Notes: a model not told the origin generated them from the letters alone. A stretch of 64,000 nt of DNA from an uncultured Alteromonadaceae bacterium (GCA_913056495.1 CAJXMO010000016.1:1-64000), one strand, 5' to 3'; positions 1-10,082 are shown, counted from the first letter of the stretch. Translations and numbers: made by a program.

Positions 1-70
1 CCCGTAGGGGATTCGAACCCCTGTTACCGCCGTGAAAGGGCGGTGTCCTAGGCCTCTAGACGAACGGGAC
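1..70 (-). tRNA. tRNA-Glu (TTC), cut by the window edge
   Basis: Read on the minus strand this begins GTCCCGTTCG, has a D arm GTCTAGAGGCC, an anticodon loop CTTTCAC flanked by complementary CCGCC/GGCGG arms, and a T arm GGTTCGAATCC. The anticodon is TTC. The last bases of the acceptor stem, the discriminator and any CCA lie outside the window. It follows tRNA-Ala by about 20 nt on the same strand, so both are probably cut from one transcript. Confidence 0.95.
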
Positions 71-90
71 ACATAGGCACTTATGGATAT

Positions 91-166
<76 letters not shown>

Positions 167-252
167 ATATCCACTTTGTGTGCTTTAAATAAAAAAAGCG
201 CACCACGTGATAGAAAAACTTTGTTAAAAGGCTTTCCCTCAACGCGGGGCGC

Positions 253-281
253 ATTCTATTTAGCTCGACTTCTCATGTCAA
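253..281 (-). promoter_or_regulatory. Promoter of the tRNA-Ala/tRNA-Glu operon
   Basis: On the minus strand TTGACA (positions 276-281) is followed after 17 nt by TAGAAT (253-258), close to the sigma-70 consensus. A very GC-rich discriminator, GCGCCCCGCG, follows, as expected for a stable-RNA promoter under stringent control. It sits directly after the gltX stop codon and upstream of the two tRNAs. Confidence 0.8.
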
Positions 282-288
282 CAAAAAA

Positions 289-1698
289 TTATGAGTTTTC
301 TCGTTTATTTATAAAATTAATTGCTAAGTCGATTCTTTCTAAAGTTTTTTCACGACCTATTAAACTTAATGTAATATCCAGCGAAGGTGAGTTGCCTGCA
401 CCTGTTACAGCTACACGAAGTGGCATGCCTACTTTACCCATTCCGACTTCAAGTTCAGTCGCTGTATCATTAATTGCTGACTGGATTGCTTCTGCCTGCC
501 ATTCATTTAATGCTGAAAGTTTCGCTTTGACGGTTTGCAGTGGTGTTTTTGCAACCGGACGCAGATGTTTCTTCGCAGCATTGGCATCGAAGTCAGAAAA
601 ATCTTCGAAAAAGTAGCGTGATATCTCTACTAATTCTTTCAGTGTTTTGACTCTGTCTGCTTGAGCTTTTATGACTAAGTCCAGATCCGGACCCGCTGAG
701 GTATCTAAATTCTGATTTTTCAGATGCCACTCTAGCTCTTCTTTAATGCGCTCAACCGGTAACGATTTCAGATAATGCTGATTTAACCAGATTAATTTTT
801 CAGTGTTAAAAGCTGAAGCGGCTTTATTAATATCTTCTAGTTTAAATAAGTTTTGCATTTCAGCAACGCTGAATACTTCCTGATCGCCATGTGACCAACC
901 TAAACGAACCAGATAATTCAGCAAAGCTTCAGGCAAATAGCCGTCATCTCTGTATTGCATCACACCAACAGCGCCATGACGTTTAGATAATTTTTTGCCG
1001 TCGTCACCTAAAATCATAGAGACATGCGCATAGGTCGGAACCGGTGCGCCCAGTGCATTTAAGATATTAATCTGGCGGGGGGTGTTGTTAATATGGTCTT
1101 CGCCGCGGATAACATGGGTAATGCCCATATCCCAGTCATCAACAACAACACAGAAGTTATAAGTTGGAGAGCCGTCGGAACGCTGAATAATTAAGTCATC
1201 TAACTCTTTGTTTGCTATTTCGATTTTACCGCGAATTTTGTCGTCAAAAATGACACTGCCTTCCAGTGGATTTTTAAATCGGATGACATACGGCTTATCC
1301 GTCGGATGATCTGTACGATCTCTCCATAAACCATTATAGCGTGCCGCTTCACCAGCTTGCATTTGCGCTTCACGCATTTCATCCAGTTCTTCCGGTGTGC
1401 AAAAACACTTGTAGGCCTTGCCTTCATCTAATAACTGCTGAATTAAGGTTTTATAACGATCAAATCTTTTTGTTTGATAATAAGGGCCTTCATCCCACTC
1501 CAGGTTGAGCCAGTTCATACCATCCATAATGGCATCGATAGCAGCCTGTGTTGAGCGTTCTAAATCTGTATCTTCGATGCGAAGTACAAATTCGCCCTGG
1601 TTTGCTTTAGCAAATAACCAAGAATAAAGCGCAGTTCTTGCCCCGCCGACATGTAAATAACCTGTGGGACTAGGAGCAAATCGTGTTTTAACAGTCAT
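289..1698 (-). CDS. gltX: Glutamyl-tRNA synthetase GltX
   Basis: Class I aminoacyl-tRNA synthetase that charges tRNA-Glu in the cytoplasm. The 469-residue length is normal for the bacterial enzyme. The N-terminus has the HIGH-type signature in [14 protein letters not shown], and the second ATP-binding motif KLSKRHG lies near residue 240. The C-terminal half is the all-helical anticodon-binding region. The gene is flanked by tRNA-Ala(GGC) and tRNA-Val(TAC), a neighbourhood shared with enteric bacteria and consistent with vertical inheritance. Confidence 0.98.
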   Translation of the reverse strand: MTVKTRFAPSPTGYLHVGGARTALYSWLFAKANQGEFVLRIEDTDLERSTQAAIDAIMDGMNWLNLEWDEGPYYQTKRFDRYKTLIQQLLDEGKAYKCFCTPEELDEMREAQMQAGEAARYNGLWRDRTDHPTDKPYVIRFKNPLEGSVIFDDKIRGKIEIANKELDDLIIQRSDGSPTYNFCVVVDDWDMGITHVIRGEDHINNTPRQINILNALGAPVPTYAHVSMILGDDGKKLSKRHGAVGVMQYRDDGYLPEALLNYLVRLGWSHGDQEVFSVAEMQNLFKLEDINKAASAFNTEKLIWLNQHYLKSLPVERIKEELEWHLKNQNLDTSAGPDLDLVIKAQADRVKTLKELVEISRYFFEDFSDFDANAAKKHLRPVAKTPLQTVKAKLSALNEWQAEAIQSAINDTATELEVGMGKVGMPLRVAVTGAGNSPSLDITLSLIGREKTLERIDLAINFINKRENS

Positions 1699-1924
1699 TA
1701 TTATTCCTAATAATTATCAATAAACAGAAAAAGCTATTTTTAACATAGCTAAACATAAGATGCGGGCATTTTACCAACCCCTTGGCAAGTTTCCTAATTT
1801 TGCAGCCGAATTTGCTAAAAAATAATTTGATATCCGAGTCTGCTATATTTGGACGTGCTTTTGCTGGTTTTTTATGCGATTGAATCAATTTCCGGAAATA
1901 TCAGATATTTTTTTAGATTTTTTG

Positions 1925-1952
1925 TTGACAGCGCAAAACGCATCCCTATAAT
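1925..1952 (+). promoter_or_regulatory. Promoter of tRNA-Val
   Basis: TTGACA at 1925-1930 and TATAAT at 1947-1952 are separated by 16 nt, both matching the sigma-70 consensus exactly. A GCGC-containing discriminator follows, and the tRNA starts about 40 nt downstream. Confidence 0.85.
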
Positions 1953-1994
1953 GCGCACCACACACAGCGACAGAGCACTATCTGTTAATGTATC

Positions 1995-2070
1995 GGACGC
2001 TTAGCTCAGTTGGGAGAGCATCGCCCTTACAAGGCGAGGGTCACTGGTTCAAGTCCAGTAGCGTCCACCA
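1995..2070 (+). tRNA. tRNA-Val (TAC)
   Basis: A 76-nt cloverleaf with encoded CCA. The acceptor GGACGCT pairs with AGCGTCC, the D arm is TAGCTCAGTTGGGAGAGC, the anticodon loop CTTACAA (TAC) sits between TCGCC and GGCGA, and the T arm is GGTTCAAGTCC. It has its own consensus promoter. Confidence 0.97.
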
Positions 2071-2144
2071 TATATTCCATTTAATAATCTAACTTATATT
2101 TCTCCTTGGTTTATAATACCTAAAATCTCTCAAGTTTGTTTATT

Positions 2145-3476
2145 ATGGTTAAAATTTTTAAGTCCTCTGCTAAATCTAAACAGATCAAACAAAAACACGT
2201 CGAATTGTCAATCGAAAGCTTAGACCAACTGTCTCGTGGCGTTGGCCGGGTTAATGGTAAAGTTTGTTTTGTGGCCGGCGCACTGCCAGGTGAAACTGTC
2301 AAAGCTCAAATTACCGAAGATAAAAAGCAATTCTGTCAGGCCAAACTCGTTAAAATCATTCATGCTTCGCCTGAACGAGTGGAACCTGAGTGTCCATGGT
2401 TCAATCAGTGTGGAGGCTGTCAGTTACAGCACCTGGCCGTTCAAAATCAAATTGACGTTAAACAGTTAAGAGTGGATGACCTATTTGCTAAAAGTGGTAT
2501 AAAAAATTTGCCCTGGCAAAAAGCACTTCAGGGTGAAAGCTGGCAATATCGTACACGTACTCGATTATCTACCTGGTATGAGGGCAAACATAACCGGTTA
2601 AGAGTTGGGTTTCGCCAACTCAATAGTAAAAAGCTGATTGAGATTGACCAATGTTTGGTTATTGCACCTTTATTTAGCAAATTACTGCCAGACCTAGTGC
2701 AGACACTGAATTTACTTGAATGCAAAAAGCACATTACACATCTGGAATTTAATTCTGCAAGCGAATACAAAGTGATTGTATTACGCGTATTAAAAGCCTT
2801 AACAGATAAAGATATGAAGCGATTGAGCGCATTTTCAAGTGAGCATAAATTCAGTTTATATTTGTTGGATGATAACGCACATTACACGGCAGTTCGTGCA
2901 GATGAATCTGAACTTTTTTATCAAATTGATGACTTACATGTGCGCTTTGGGTTAAGTGATTTTACGCAAGTAAACCAACAAATGAATCTGGCTATGATCA
3001 GGCAGGCTAAAGATTGGCTTGATTTAAAAACAGATGATTGTTTATTGGATTTATTTTGTGGCCTTGGAAATTTTTCTTTACCTATGGCACAGAAAGTGCA
3101 ATCGGTGACGGGTATTGAGGGCAGTCAGTCGATGGTTGAAAAGGCGCAAGCCAATGCAGAGTTTAACCATTTAGACAATCTTTCTTTTATCAAGCGCGAC
3201 CTGAATCAGGGAGATGCATTGGCCGAGATTGATCTGGCTCAATTTAATAAAATAATTTTAGATCCATCTCGTGATGGTGCGGCTAAAATAACGCAAAATA
3301 GTCACATCTGGTCTGCAAACTTGGTATTATATATAGCTTGTGAACCTAATGCGCTGGTTCGTGATACCCAGTTATTATTAGCAAATGGTTATCAACTACA
3401 AAAAATTAGCGTTATTGATATGTTTCCTCATACTTCGCATGTAGAAACGATGGCCTTATTTCGTAAATGTAAATAA
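2145..3476 (+). CDS. rlmD: 23S rRNA (uracil-1939-C5)-methyltransferase RlmD
   Basis: SAM-dependent methyltransferase that forms m5U1939 in 23S rRNA. An N-terminal TRAM-like region is followed by four iron-sulfur cysteines in CPWFNQCGGCQLQ plus an upstream Cys context. The SAM-binding motif is LLDLFCGLGNFSL, and the nucleophilic Cys lies in IACEPNALVRD near the C-terminus. The open frame extends to a TTG at 2136, but the ATG at 2145 starts the usual basic N-terminus and is preferred. It precedes relA by about 45 nt on the same strand, the same order as in enteric bacteria (rlmD-relA-mazG). Confidence 0.95.
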   Translation: MVKIFKSSAKSKQIKQKHVELSIESLDQLSRGVGRVNGKVCFVAGALPGETVKAQITEDKKQFCQAKLVKIIHASPERVEPECPWFNQCGGCQLQHLAVQNQIDVKQLRVDDLFAKSGIKNLPWQKALQGESWQYRTRTRLSTWYEGKHNRLRVGFRQLNSKKLIEIDQCLVIAPLFSKLLPDLVQTLNLLECKKHITHLEFNSASEYKVIVLRVLKALTDKDMKRLSAFSSEHKFSLYLLDDNAHYTAVRADESELFYQIDDLHVRFGLSDFTQVNQQMNLAMIRQAKDWLDLKTDDCLLDLFCGLGNFSLPMAQKVQSVTGIEGSQSMVEKAQANAEFNHLDNLSFIKRDLNQGDALAEIDLAQFNKIILDPSRDGAAKITQNSHIWSANLVLYIACEPNALVRDTQLLLANGYQLQKISVIDMFPHTSHVETMALFRKCK

Positions 3477-3521
3477 GCTTATTGTATAAAAGATAATCGT
3501 TGACTTTAAAATGGATTAACA

Positions 3522-5723
3522 ATGGTTTCAGTTCGACAGTCACACAATAAAAATAATCATTTTCCAGAATTTTCAGATTGGATAACCAGCCTGGAGTTTT
3601 CAGATGAAGCTCGGCTAAACGCTGTTACTGAGTGCCACAGCTATATTGAAGACTTAGATGACAGCCCATTGTTAGTCAGTATTTCCCGTGAATTAGTAGA
3701 AATTCTCAATACCTTAAATATGGATACAGAGACGCTGACCGCTGCGATGCTCTATCCATATTGGCAACGACAACTTGTCGATGAAAGTCAAATCACCGAG
3801 TTTGCTTCTGAAACCGTATATTCATTGGTGCATGGTATTGAGCAAATGGCGGCGATTCGCTTCTTACACAAACAAAGACATGATTTACCGTCTGAGCAAG
3901 TCGATAACATCCGCCGTATGCTACTGGCTATGGTTGAAGATGTGCGCGCTGTTGTGATTAAACTGGCCGTATGCATTATTGAATTAAGACTGGCAAAAAA
4001 TGCGGATGAAGAAACCCGTGTTTTAGCCGCCAAGGAAGCCTCAACTATATATGCGCCTTTAGCTAACAGACTCGGTATTGGTCAGCTAAAGTGGGAAATT
4101 GAAGATTATTGTTTCCGCTATCAGCACCCTGAAACATACCAGCGCATCGCAAGCATGCTCGATGAAAAGCGTAAAGACAGAGCCATTTATATTAAAAACT
4201 TTGTCGGTCAGGTTAGAACCGAACTGGATAAAATGGACATTGAAGGCGAGGTGTTCGGGCGGCCCAAACATATCTATAGCATTTGGAAAAAAATGCAGAA
4301 AAAAGGACTGAGTTTTGAGCGTTTGTTTGATATTCGGGCAGTACGCATTCTGTGTAAAACCGTAAAAGATTGCTATGCGGTAATGGGTGCAGTTCATATG
4401 AAGTGGCGACCGATTTCTAAAGAGTTCGATGATTATATTTCGGCACCCAAACCAAATGGCTATCAGTCAATTCATACTGTGGTGATTGGCCCAGAAGGTA
4501 AAACCGTTGAAGTTCAGATTCGAACCTACCAAATGCATGACGATTCTGAGTTAGGCGTTGCTGCACACTGGCGGTATAAAGAAGGCACTGCGAATGGAAA
4601 AGAAGACAGTTACCAAGAAAAAATTAACTGGTTGAGAAAACTGCTTCAGTGGCAGGAAGATGTTAATGACGACAGTAATATGCTGGAAGAGTTACGTAGT
4701 CAGGTTTTTGAAGACAGGGTTTATGTTTTTACGCCCAAAGGGGATGTTATAGATTTGCCTCAGGGCAGTACACCACTGGACTTTGCTTATTATATTCATA
4801 GTAATGTAGGCCACTGTTGTATCGGGGCTAAAGTTTCAGGTCGGATTGTGCCTTTTTCGTATGAACTGCAAAACGGTGACCAGATTGAGATTCTGACCAG
4901 CAAAGAGCCCAATCCAAAGCGTGACTGGTTAAATGCTAATTTAGGTTATTTAAAGTCCAGTCGTGCCAGAGCTAAAGTTCATCACTGGTTTAAACAACAG
5001 GATAAAGATAAAAACTTAGAGGAAGGGCGCGATTTATTAGAAAGCGAACTCCGCCGATCCGGTCTGACATTAGAGGATGCTGAGCCTGCAGTAAGCCGGT
5101 TTAATTTGCATACCTTTAATGATTTATTATCCTCTATCGGTGCCGGAGATATAGGTCCGAATCAAGTCATTAATTTTATCCAGAGCCGGCTGCAAAAAAA
5201 TCAGGCTGAAGAAGATAAAAAGCTGCTGGATAAATTGGAAAGTCAGTCGACCGGCAAAAAAAGGACTACAAATGCCTCTGGGATTGTGGTGCAAGGTGTT
5301 GGTAACCTGCTGACATACATGGCTAAATGCTGTCAGCCTGTAAAAGGGGATGCGGTTACCGGTTACATTACTCATGGCAAGGGGGTTTCAATACACAGAA
5401 GTGACTGTGATCAGCTTGCCCAAATGCTGGATATGCACCCTGAACGTCAGGTTGACGTTGAGTGGAGTGGCTCAGATTCTCAAGGGTCACGTGTGACAGT
5501 GAGATTAATTGCAACGGACAGAACCGGATTATTACGAGATATCACAACAATACTGGCAAATGAAAAAGCTTATGTACTTGGCGTGCAGAGTCATTCTGAT
5601 GAAGACAAGCAAGAAGCCGCAATCGATATCGCCATGTCTGTTCCTAATCTTGACAGCCTGACTAAAGTATTAAGTAAGCTAAGTCAGATTCAGGGCGTTT
5701 TTGAAGCTAAAAGATTACATTAA
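3522..5723 (+). CDS. relA: GTP pyrophosphokinase RelA (ppGpp synthetase I)
   Basis: Ribosome-associated stringent-response enzyme that makes (p)ppGpp from ATP and GTP or GDP. Its 733 residues match RelA. The order is a degenerate HD pseudo-hydrolase region (the catalytic His-Asp pair is not visible around residues 110-150), the synthetase domain with FDIRAVRI and SAPKPNGYQSIHT, the TGS domain near residues 400-460 (VYVFTPKGDVIDLP), and a C-terminal zinc-finger/ACT region (TDRTGLLRDIT). Loss of the HD residues points to RelA rather than SpoT. mazG follows after about 11 nt. Confidence 0.96.
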   Translation: MVSVRQSHNKNNHFPEFSDWITSLEFSDEARLNAVTECHSYIEDLDDSPLLVSISRELVEILNTLNMDTETLTAAMLYPYWQRQLVDESQITEFASETVYSLVHGIEQMAAIRFLHKQRHDLPSEQVDNIRRMLLAMVEDVRAVVIKLAVCIIELRLAKNADEETRVLAAKEASTIYAPLANRLGIGQLKWEIEDYCFRYQHPETYQRIASMLDEKRKDRAIYIKNFVGQVRTELDKMDIEGEVFGRPKHIYSIWKKMQKKGLSFERLFDIRAVRILCKTVKDCYAVMGAVHMKWRPISKEFDDYISAPKPNGYQSIHTVVIGPEGKTVEVQIRTYQMHDDSELGVAAHWRYKEGTANGKEDSYQEKINWLRKLLQWQEDVNDDSNMLEELRSQVFEDRVYVFTPKGDVIDLPQGSTPLDFAYYIHSNVGHCCIGAKVSGRIVPFSYELQNGDQIEILTSKEPNPKRDWLNANLGYLKSSRARAKVHHWFKQQDKDKNLEEGRDLLESELRRSGLTLEDAEPAVSRFNLHTFNDLLSSIGAGDIGPNQVINFIQSRLQKNQAEEDKKLLDKLESQSTGKKRTTNASGIVVQGVGNLLTYMAKCCQPVKGDAVTGYITHGKGVSIHRSDCDQLAQMLDMHPERQVDVEWSGSDSQGSRVTVRLIATDRTGLLRDITTILANEKAYVLGVQSHSDEDKQEAAIDIAMSVPNLDSLTKVLSKLSQIQGVFEAKRLH

Positions 5724-5734
5724 TTAAGGTGACT

Positions 5735-6547
5735 ATGTCTGAGCATAAAATTCAGCAATTGATAGGTATAATGCAGCAACTTAGAGATCCTGTGACGGGT
5801 TGTCCCTGGGATTTAAAACAAAGTTTTAAAAGCATTATCCCTCATACCTTAGAAGAAGCATATGAAGTTGCCGATGCAATTGAACAGCAAGACTTTGAGG
5901 AACTCAAGCTTGAGCTGGGCGATTTATTATTTCAGGTTATTTTTTATTGTCAGCTTGCCAATGAAGCGCAAAAGTTTGATTTTAATGATGTCGTAGAGGG
6001 TATTTGCGAAAAACTCATCAGACGCCATCCTCACGTTTTTTCAGATGCGAATTTATTAACTGAAGATGCGATTAAAGAAAACTGGGAAGCTGAAAAAGCC
6101 AAAGAACGAGCAGCTAAAGCGCAAGATGGTAATACTCAAAGCATATTTGATAATGTGCCTAACGCCTTACCGGCACTAACCCGAGCAAAAAAACTGCAAA
6201 AGCGGTGTGTCAATGTTGGTTTTGATTGGCCGAGCGTTTCCGGTGCGATTGAAAAGGTGAAAGAAGAAATAGTAGAGTTAGAGGCTGAGTTAAATGCAAC
6301 ACAAGTTAGCCAAGAGAAAGCGAGTGAAGAATTAGGCGATTTGATGTTTGCTTTGGTCAATGTAAATCGTCATTTAAAGCTTGATCCTGAATCTACATTA
6401 CGTGCAGCCAATAAAAAATTTGAAACCCGCTTCAGGTTAGTTGAACAACTGGCTGAGCAACAAAACACGCAACTGGAAGAGATGACTCTGGTGCAAATGG
6501 AAGCTTTGTGGCAGCAAGCTAAGTTAAAGTTAAAAAACGAAAAATAG
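5735..6547 (+). CDS. mazG: Nucleoside triphosphate pyrophosphohydrolase MazG
   Basis: Hydrolyses canonical and aberrant (d)NTPs to NMP and pyrophosphate, and in E. coli counteracts ppGpp accumulation. The two tandem MazG folds carry the EExxE/ExxD metal-binding patterns: EEAYEVADAIE with ELGDLLFQV in the first, EEIVELEAE with ELGDLMFAL in the second. The frame opens at a GTG (5729), but AAGG at 5726-5729 is correctly spaced for the ATG at 5735, chosen here. Probably cotranscribed with relA. Confidence 0.95.
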   Translation: MSEHKIQQLIGIMQQLRDPVTGCPWDLKQSFKSIIPHTLEEAYEVADAIEQQDFEELKLELGDLLFQVIFYCQLANEAQKFDFNDVVEGICEKLIRRHPHVFSDANLLTEDAIKENWEAEKAKERAAKAQDGNTQSIFDNVPNALPALTRAKKLQKRCVNVGFDWPSVSGAIEKVKEEIVELEAELNATQVSQEKASEELGDLMFALVNVNRHLKLDPESTLRAANKKFETRFRLVEQLAEQQNTQLEEMTLVQMEALWQQAKLKLKNEK

Positions 6548-6636
6548 TTTCTTTTTGTAAAATTTAATTGTCATCTGCCTATTCTTAATCTATTGTAAAT
6601 ATTCAGTATTTACAAAAATAAATAAGGATTAAGTAA

Positions 6637-7308
6637 ATGCCGAGAGGAAATACCATCTTATTTGCTTTGGTTTTTTTCTATGTATCATACCGAATTATTC
6701 AACCTTGGTTTGTTGAAGAGCCCAAAAAAGACAAAGTAACGAATTCCGCCAACAGTAATGCGAGCAGCAGTCATGAAGGTAACAACAGTGACAGGTATAT
6801 TGCCGAGCGCCTCGCGGAAGGTATGCCAAAACTCTACGCATGGCAAAGGTTGTTAAAGCTAAAAGATTCTAATTCGGACGAAGCCTATTTTAATTATTTA
6901 ACCGAGTGGATTGGGAATAATCCGGAACAGTTGTTTGACAAGGCTTTTTCACGGTATCAGGGCGGTAAACTAACTCAAATCCAAACTGACTTTCTGGAAC
7001 GTTTTACTCTGCATTTTGATTCACAGGCGCAACCACAGTTAGACGTCTGGTTTGATGGGGAAATGAGTCGTCCGGTTAAGTTGGCTATATGTCAGGCGCT
7101 GGCTGAACATCATAAGGGCTTGCTCGAATCCTGGATGTTAGAACAGCAAAACGATATTCAAGTTGTCAGTCAGTGTATTGATTATTTATTTTCTAAAGAT
7201 TTTGATGTCGCTAATAACTGGTATCAAAATACCCATAAATTAAAAACAATTGATTTGATTGATGAAAAATATCAAATCTTGTCTGGTACAGAAACAAATA
7301 TAAACTAA
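6637..7308 (+). CDS. Hypothetical single-pass membrane protein
   Basis: 223 residues with one N-terminal hydrophobic segment (residues 6-24, ILFALVFFYVSYRI), a charged Ser/Asn-rich linker and a soluble helical domain. No family recognised. A well-spaced AAGGA precedes the ATG, supporting the start. It is separated from mazG by about 90 nt, so it may have its own promoter. The function is unknown; the topology suggests a domain anchored to the inner membrane. Confidence 0.75.
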   Translation: MPRGNTILFALVFFYVSYRIIQPWFVEEPKKDKVTNSANSNASSSHEGNNSDRYIAERLAEGMPKLYAWQRLLKLKDSNSDEAYFNYLTEWIGNNPEQLFDKAFSRYQGGKLTQIQTDFLERFTLHFDSQAQPQLDVWFDGEMSRPVKLAICQALAEHHKGLLESWMLEQQNDIQVVSQCIDYLFSKDFDVANNWYQNTHKLKTIDLIDEKYQILSGTETNIN

Positions 7309-7430
7309 ATGCGCTTTTCAAAAGTATTAAACGTGAAATAAGTCCTTTTTTTAAAATTGAAACTGATCTATAGTTTAATTGTCAAATCAAATATATCTAA
7401 TTTGATTCAGTGGTATTAAGGTTGTTCTGA

Positions 7431-7721
7431 ATGGTTAAGTTTGTTGCATTATTCAGTCTCATTTTAAGCTTGAGTCTTGCTTTTGATGGCAACTCAGAAC
7501 AATCTGTAGTACCTGTTGAGCAGCAGCAAGTGGTGATTATTGAGTCAGCTGAACTTGTAAACCCTGACTTAGGTAGTGATGACGACAATCCTTATATTTT
7601 AAGTCTGAGCTTAATTATTCCTGATAGCCGCTGCTTTGAAACTGTTTGTCAGTTAACACATCAGCTGTTCGTTACACAAACCGATAGCCAACCAATCAGA
7701 GCGCCGCCTTTATTTTCATAA
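7431..7721 (+). CDS. Small putative secreted protein
   Basis: 96 residues. The N-terminus MVKFVALFSLILSLSLAF resembles a signal peptide, and the remainder is acidic with two cysteines (near residues 69 and 73). An AAGG lies 8 nt before the ATG. No family recognised. It stands alone between the membrane protein and the CBS protein. Short length and lack of a known domain keep confidence moderate. Confidence 0.55.
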   Translation: MVKFVALFSLILSLSLAFDGNSEQSVVPVEQQQVVIIESAELVNPDLGSDDDNPYILSLSLIIPDSRCFETVCQLTHQLFVTQTDSQPIRAPPLFS

Positions 7722-7764
7722 CATCTTATATTCATTATTTTTTCTCAAATATTTGGAGTTTGTT

Positions 7765-8331
7765 ATGAAAACCTTAGCCTTACATTCAATTGATAAAGTT
7801 GATCATTTAGTTCAACCAGAAGAGTTTCAAGAAGTCACTTTAAAATCATCAGCACTGGACATTTTTACGGACTTTAAAAAACACCGTCCGTTGATGATAG
7901 ATAAAAACACGCTGGCTGTGGAAGCCGAAAAAGAAATGTTACGTTCACATGTAAAAATGAAACTTGTCGTGGATGATAACAAAGAGTTTGTTGGTCTGAT
8001 TAGTTTTGAAGATATCGCCTCTCAGAATATCGTTAAATTAGTCGCTAATGGTTACCAGCGAAGCGAGCTGACCGTTGCTGATTTAATGACTCCGAGAAGT
8101 GTGATTAAAGCACTGGATTATGAAGATGTGTCCAAAGCCAATATCGCTAATTTGGTGGATACACTACAACAAAATGGCGTGCAGCATTGTCTGGTTGTTG
8201 ATTCTACTTTGCATCACATTCGAGGTTTAATCTCTGCCAGCGATATTGCCCGTAAATTAAAATTATCTATCAGCGTGATGAAAGCACCGTCATTTATTGA
8301 TATTTTTAAAGTCATTCGGGGCAATCTTTAA
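7765..8331 (+). CDS. CBS-domain protein
   Basis: 188 residues with two CBS motifs: the first around MIDKNTLAVEAEKEML to FVGLISFEDIAS, the second around DLMTPRSVIKALDYEDV to IRGLISASDIARKL. Paired CBS domains usually bind adenosine ligands and regulate a partner; no catalytic domain is attached. The frame extends upstream to a TTG, but GGAG at 7755-7758 is well placed for the ATG at 7765. The regulated partner cannot be told from the context. Confidence 0.85.
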   Translation: MKTLALHSIDKVDHLVQPEEFQEVTLKSSALDIFTDFKKHRPLMIDKNTLAVEAEKEMLRSHVKMKLVVDDNKEFVGLISFEDIASQNIVKLVANGYQRSELTVADLMTPRSVIKALDYEDVSKANIANLVDTLQQNGVQHCLVVDSTLHHIRGLISASDIARKLKLSISVMKAPSFIDIFKVIRGNL

Positions 8332-8360
8332 GCCTTTAATCAGCTTGGATTATTCACATA

Positions 8361-8389
8361 AAAAAACCGATGAAAACATCGGTTTTTTT
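8361..8389. terminator. Bidirectional intrinsic terminator
   Basis: A perfect hairpin, AAAAAACCGATG then AAAA then CATCGGTTTTTT, lies between the convergent CBS gene and bacterioferritin genes. A and T tracts on either side let it work in both directions. Confidence 0.9.
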
Positions 8390-8414
8390 ATCGCTTCTTG
8401 AAACTGGCCAGAAA

Positions 8415-8885
8415 TTATGACATTTGAGATTGCAGATAATTTGGTAGTCCAAGCATTTTTATCAATCTAAGTTGTTGCTCTAGCCAGTACGCATGATCAA
8501 CTTCGGTATCGTCCAGCAAAGTAACCAGCATATCTCTAGACACATAGTCTTGCTCTTTCTCACACAAGCTGATGGTTTCTTTTAATAAATTAGCGACCGC
8601 ATATTCTACTCTCAGGTCACTTTCGAGCATGGATGGGACATCCGTTCCAACGACTATGCCATCGCGTTTTGTCATGTCAGGCGTACCTTCCAAAAACAAA
8701 ATACGCTCAATGAGTTTTTTTGCATGACCTTTCTCATCATCAAACTCATGACTGATACGCTCATATAACTTGGTTAATCCCCAGTCAGCATACATTTCAG
8801 AGTGAATAAAGTATTGGTCCATTGCCGCAAGCTCGTTTGCCAGTAGCTTGTTTAATGCATCAATTACTATTTTTTGACCTTGCAT
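8415..8885 (-). CDS. bfr: Bacterioferritin subunit with intact ferroxidase site, heme ligand lost
   Basis: Iron-storage subunit of 156 residues that would assemble into a 24-mer shell. Compared position by position with E. coli Bfr from memory, the ferroxidase ligands E18, E51, H54 and E94 are present, and E-x-x-H at 128/131 is present after a one-residue insertion. The heme-ligating Met52 is Lys. This is the catalytic, heme-poor type of subunit. It lies 12 nt after the second bacterioferritin gene on the same strand, so the two are an operon. Confidence 0.93.
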   Translation of the reverse strand: MQGQKIVIDALNKLLANELAAMDQYFIHSEMYADWGLTKLYERISHEFDDEKGHAKKLIERILFLEGTPDMTKRDGIVVGTDVPSMLESDLRVEYAVANLLKETISLCEKEQDYVSRDMLVTLLDDTEVDHAYWLEQQLRLIKMLGLPNYLQSQMS

Positions 8886-8897
8886 AATAGCCTCCGT

Positions 8898-9362
8898 TTA
8901 TAGTTGAGCTTGCAAGTATTTTTCAATACCCAAGTTATCAATTTGATATTGTTGAGTTTCAAGCCAATCTACATGAGACTCTTCATATTCCAGAATTTCT
9001 TCAAGCAGTTCACGGCTGACAAAATCCTGATGTTGTTCACAACAAACAATCGCCTCTTTTAAAAGCGGCAGTTGCTCTTGTTGAAAAGCCAGATCACAGC
9101 CCAGCATTTCCTGAGTATCTTCACCAATTCTCAGAGAACCTAATCTTTGCAGGTTTGGTAACCCTTCAAGCAGTAAAATACGCTCAATCAGATCATCTGC
9201 TTGTTTCATATCTTTGATTGACTTCTTATAGTCGACTTCATTTAACTTGTGCAAACCCCAGTTTTTAAACATTCTTGCATGTAGAAAATACTGATTAATG
9301 GAAGTCAGCTCTGCAGTTAAAACTTTATTAAGATATTCAATGACTTGTTTATCGCCTTTCAT
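8898..9362 (-). CDS. bfr: Bacterioferritin subunit with heme Met52 and degenerate ferroxidase site
   Basis: 154 residues, starting [15 protein letters not shown] and very like E. coli Bfr. The heme-axial Met52 is conserved, but three ferroxidase ligands are altered (E51 to D, H54 to Q, E94 to Q) while E18, E127 and H130 remain. It should bind heme but be poor at iron oxidation. Mixed shells with a catalytic partner are known for two-gene bacterioferritins (Neisseria, Pseudomonas). First gene of the two-gene operon. Confidence 0.93.
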   Translation of the reverse strand: MKGDKQVIEYLNKVLTAELTSINQYFLHARMFKNWGLHKLNEVDYKKSIKDMKQADDLIERILLLEGLPNLQRLGSLRIGEDTQEMLGCDLAFQQEQLPLLKEAIVCCEQHQDFVSRELLEEILEYEESHVDWLETQQYQIDNLGIEKYLQAQL

Positions 9363-9494
9363 GGCCTCACCTCAACATGAGAGTTAAGTAAATATAAAAT
9401 ATGCAAGCAGTATAGTTGAGGATTTAATAATTTGCAAAAAAACCTTTAAATTCAAAGGCTTGATTTTATTAATCATTCTCATTTAGAGTTAGAT

Positions 9495-10082
9495 TTAGGT
9501 TGACGACTGCATTTTTAGTTGGTGTGCTTTCAAACCTGCCTGCGCAAGATGAGTGCCTAACAAAGAGAGTAAACAATAGGCTGTAAAATAATAAAACCCC
9601 TGACCCGCGGCAGACAGTGTTTGACTGCTTATCAGTAACTCTAGTTTAAAACCAAAGAGGGCAAAACTCTGGTTATTGGTCGTTTCGGCATGATTGGTTG
9701 ACAATATAGCTAAAAATATTGCAACAACAAATACATCTGCCATCGACCATTTACCGATCGCGTTCAGCCAACCCAAAACTTTCTGCTCTATCTCCAAGTG
9801 CTTAATAAAGTAGGTAAAACAGAGTAGGGTGGTTTTCAAAACAGGCACACAGACAGAAAAAAAGAAGATTAGGGAAGCGACTAATAGCCTGTCATCCTGC
9901 CAGAGATCATTCACAGTCGCGAGAATAGATAGCTCTTTATCAACCAAGGTTGAGGAGAGTGCTGATTGAGCCATGTTTGCTTTCATTTCCATATTCAGCG
10001 ATATCATGGGTAAGATAATGCCAGGCACAAAAAAAGTAATGGCCGTTAAATTTAATATAAATCCTAAGTGTTTTTTGTACAT
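9495..10082 (-). CDS. Single-domain PqiA-family membrane protein
   Basis: 195 residues with about four transmembrane segments and the PqiA signature GKWSMADVFVVAIFLA near residue 110. PqiA/YebS/LetA proteins belong to envelope lipid-transport systems with MCE partners. Most have two such domains plus zinc-finger motifs, but here there is one domain and no Cys motifs. No MCE (PqiB-like) gene is adjacent, so the partner is unknown. Confidence 0.8.
   Translation of the reverse strand: MYKKHLGFILNLTAITFFVPGIILPMISLNMEMKANMAQSALSSTLVDKELSILATVNDLWQDDRLLVASLIFFFSVCVPVLKTTLLCFTYFIKHLEIEQKVLGWLNAIGKWSMADVFVVAIFLAILSTNHAETTNNQSFALFGFKLELLISSQTLSAAGQGFYYFTAYCLLSLLGTHLAQAGLKAHQLKMQSST

Noticed and set aside
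7397..7588. 63-codon minus-strand frame
   Set aside because: Antisense to the small secreted protein, which has a signal peptide and a ribosome-binding site.
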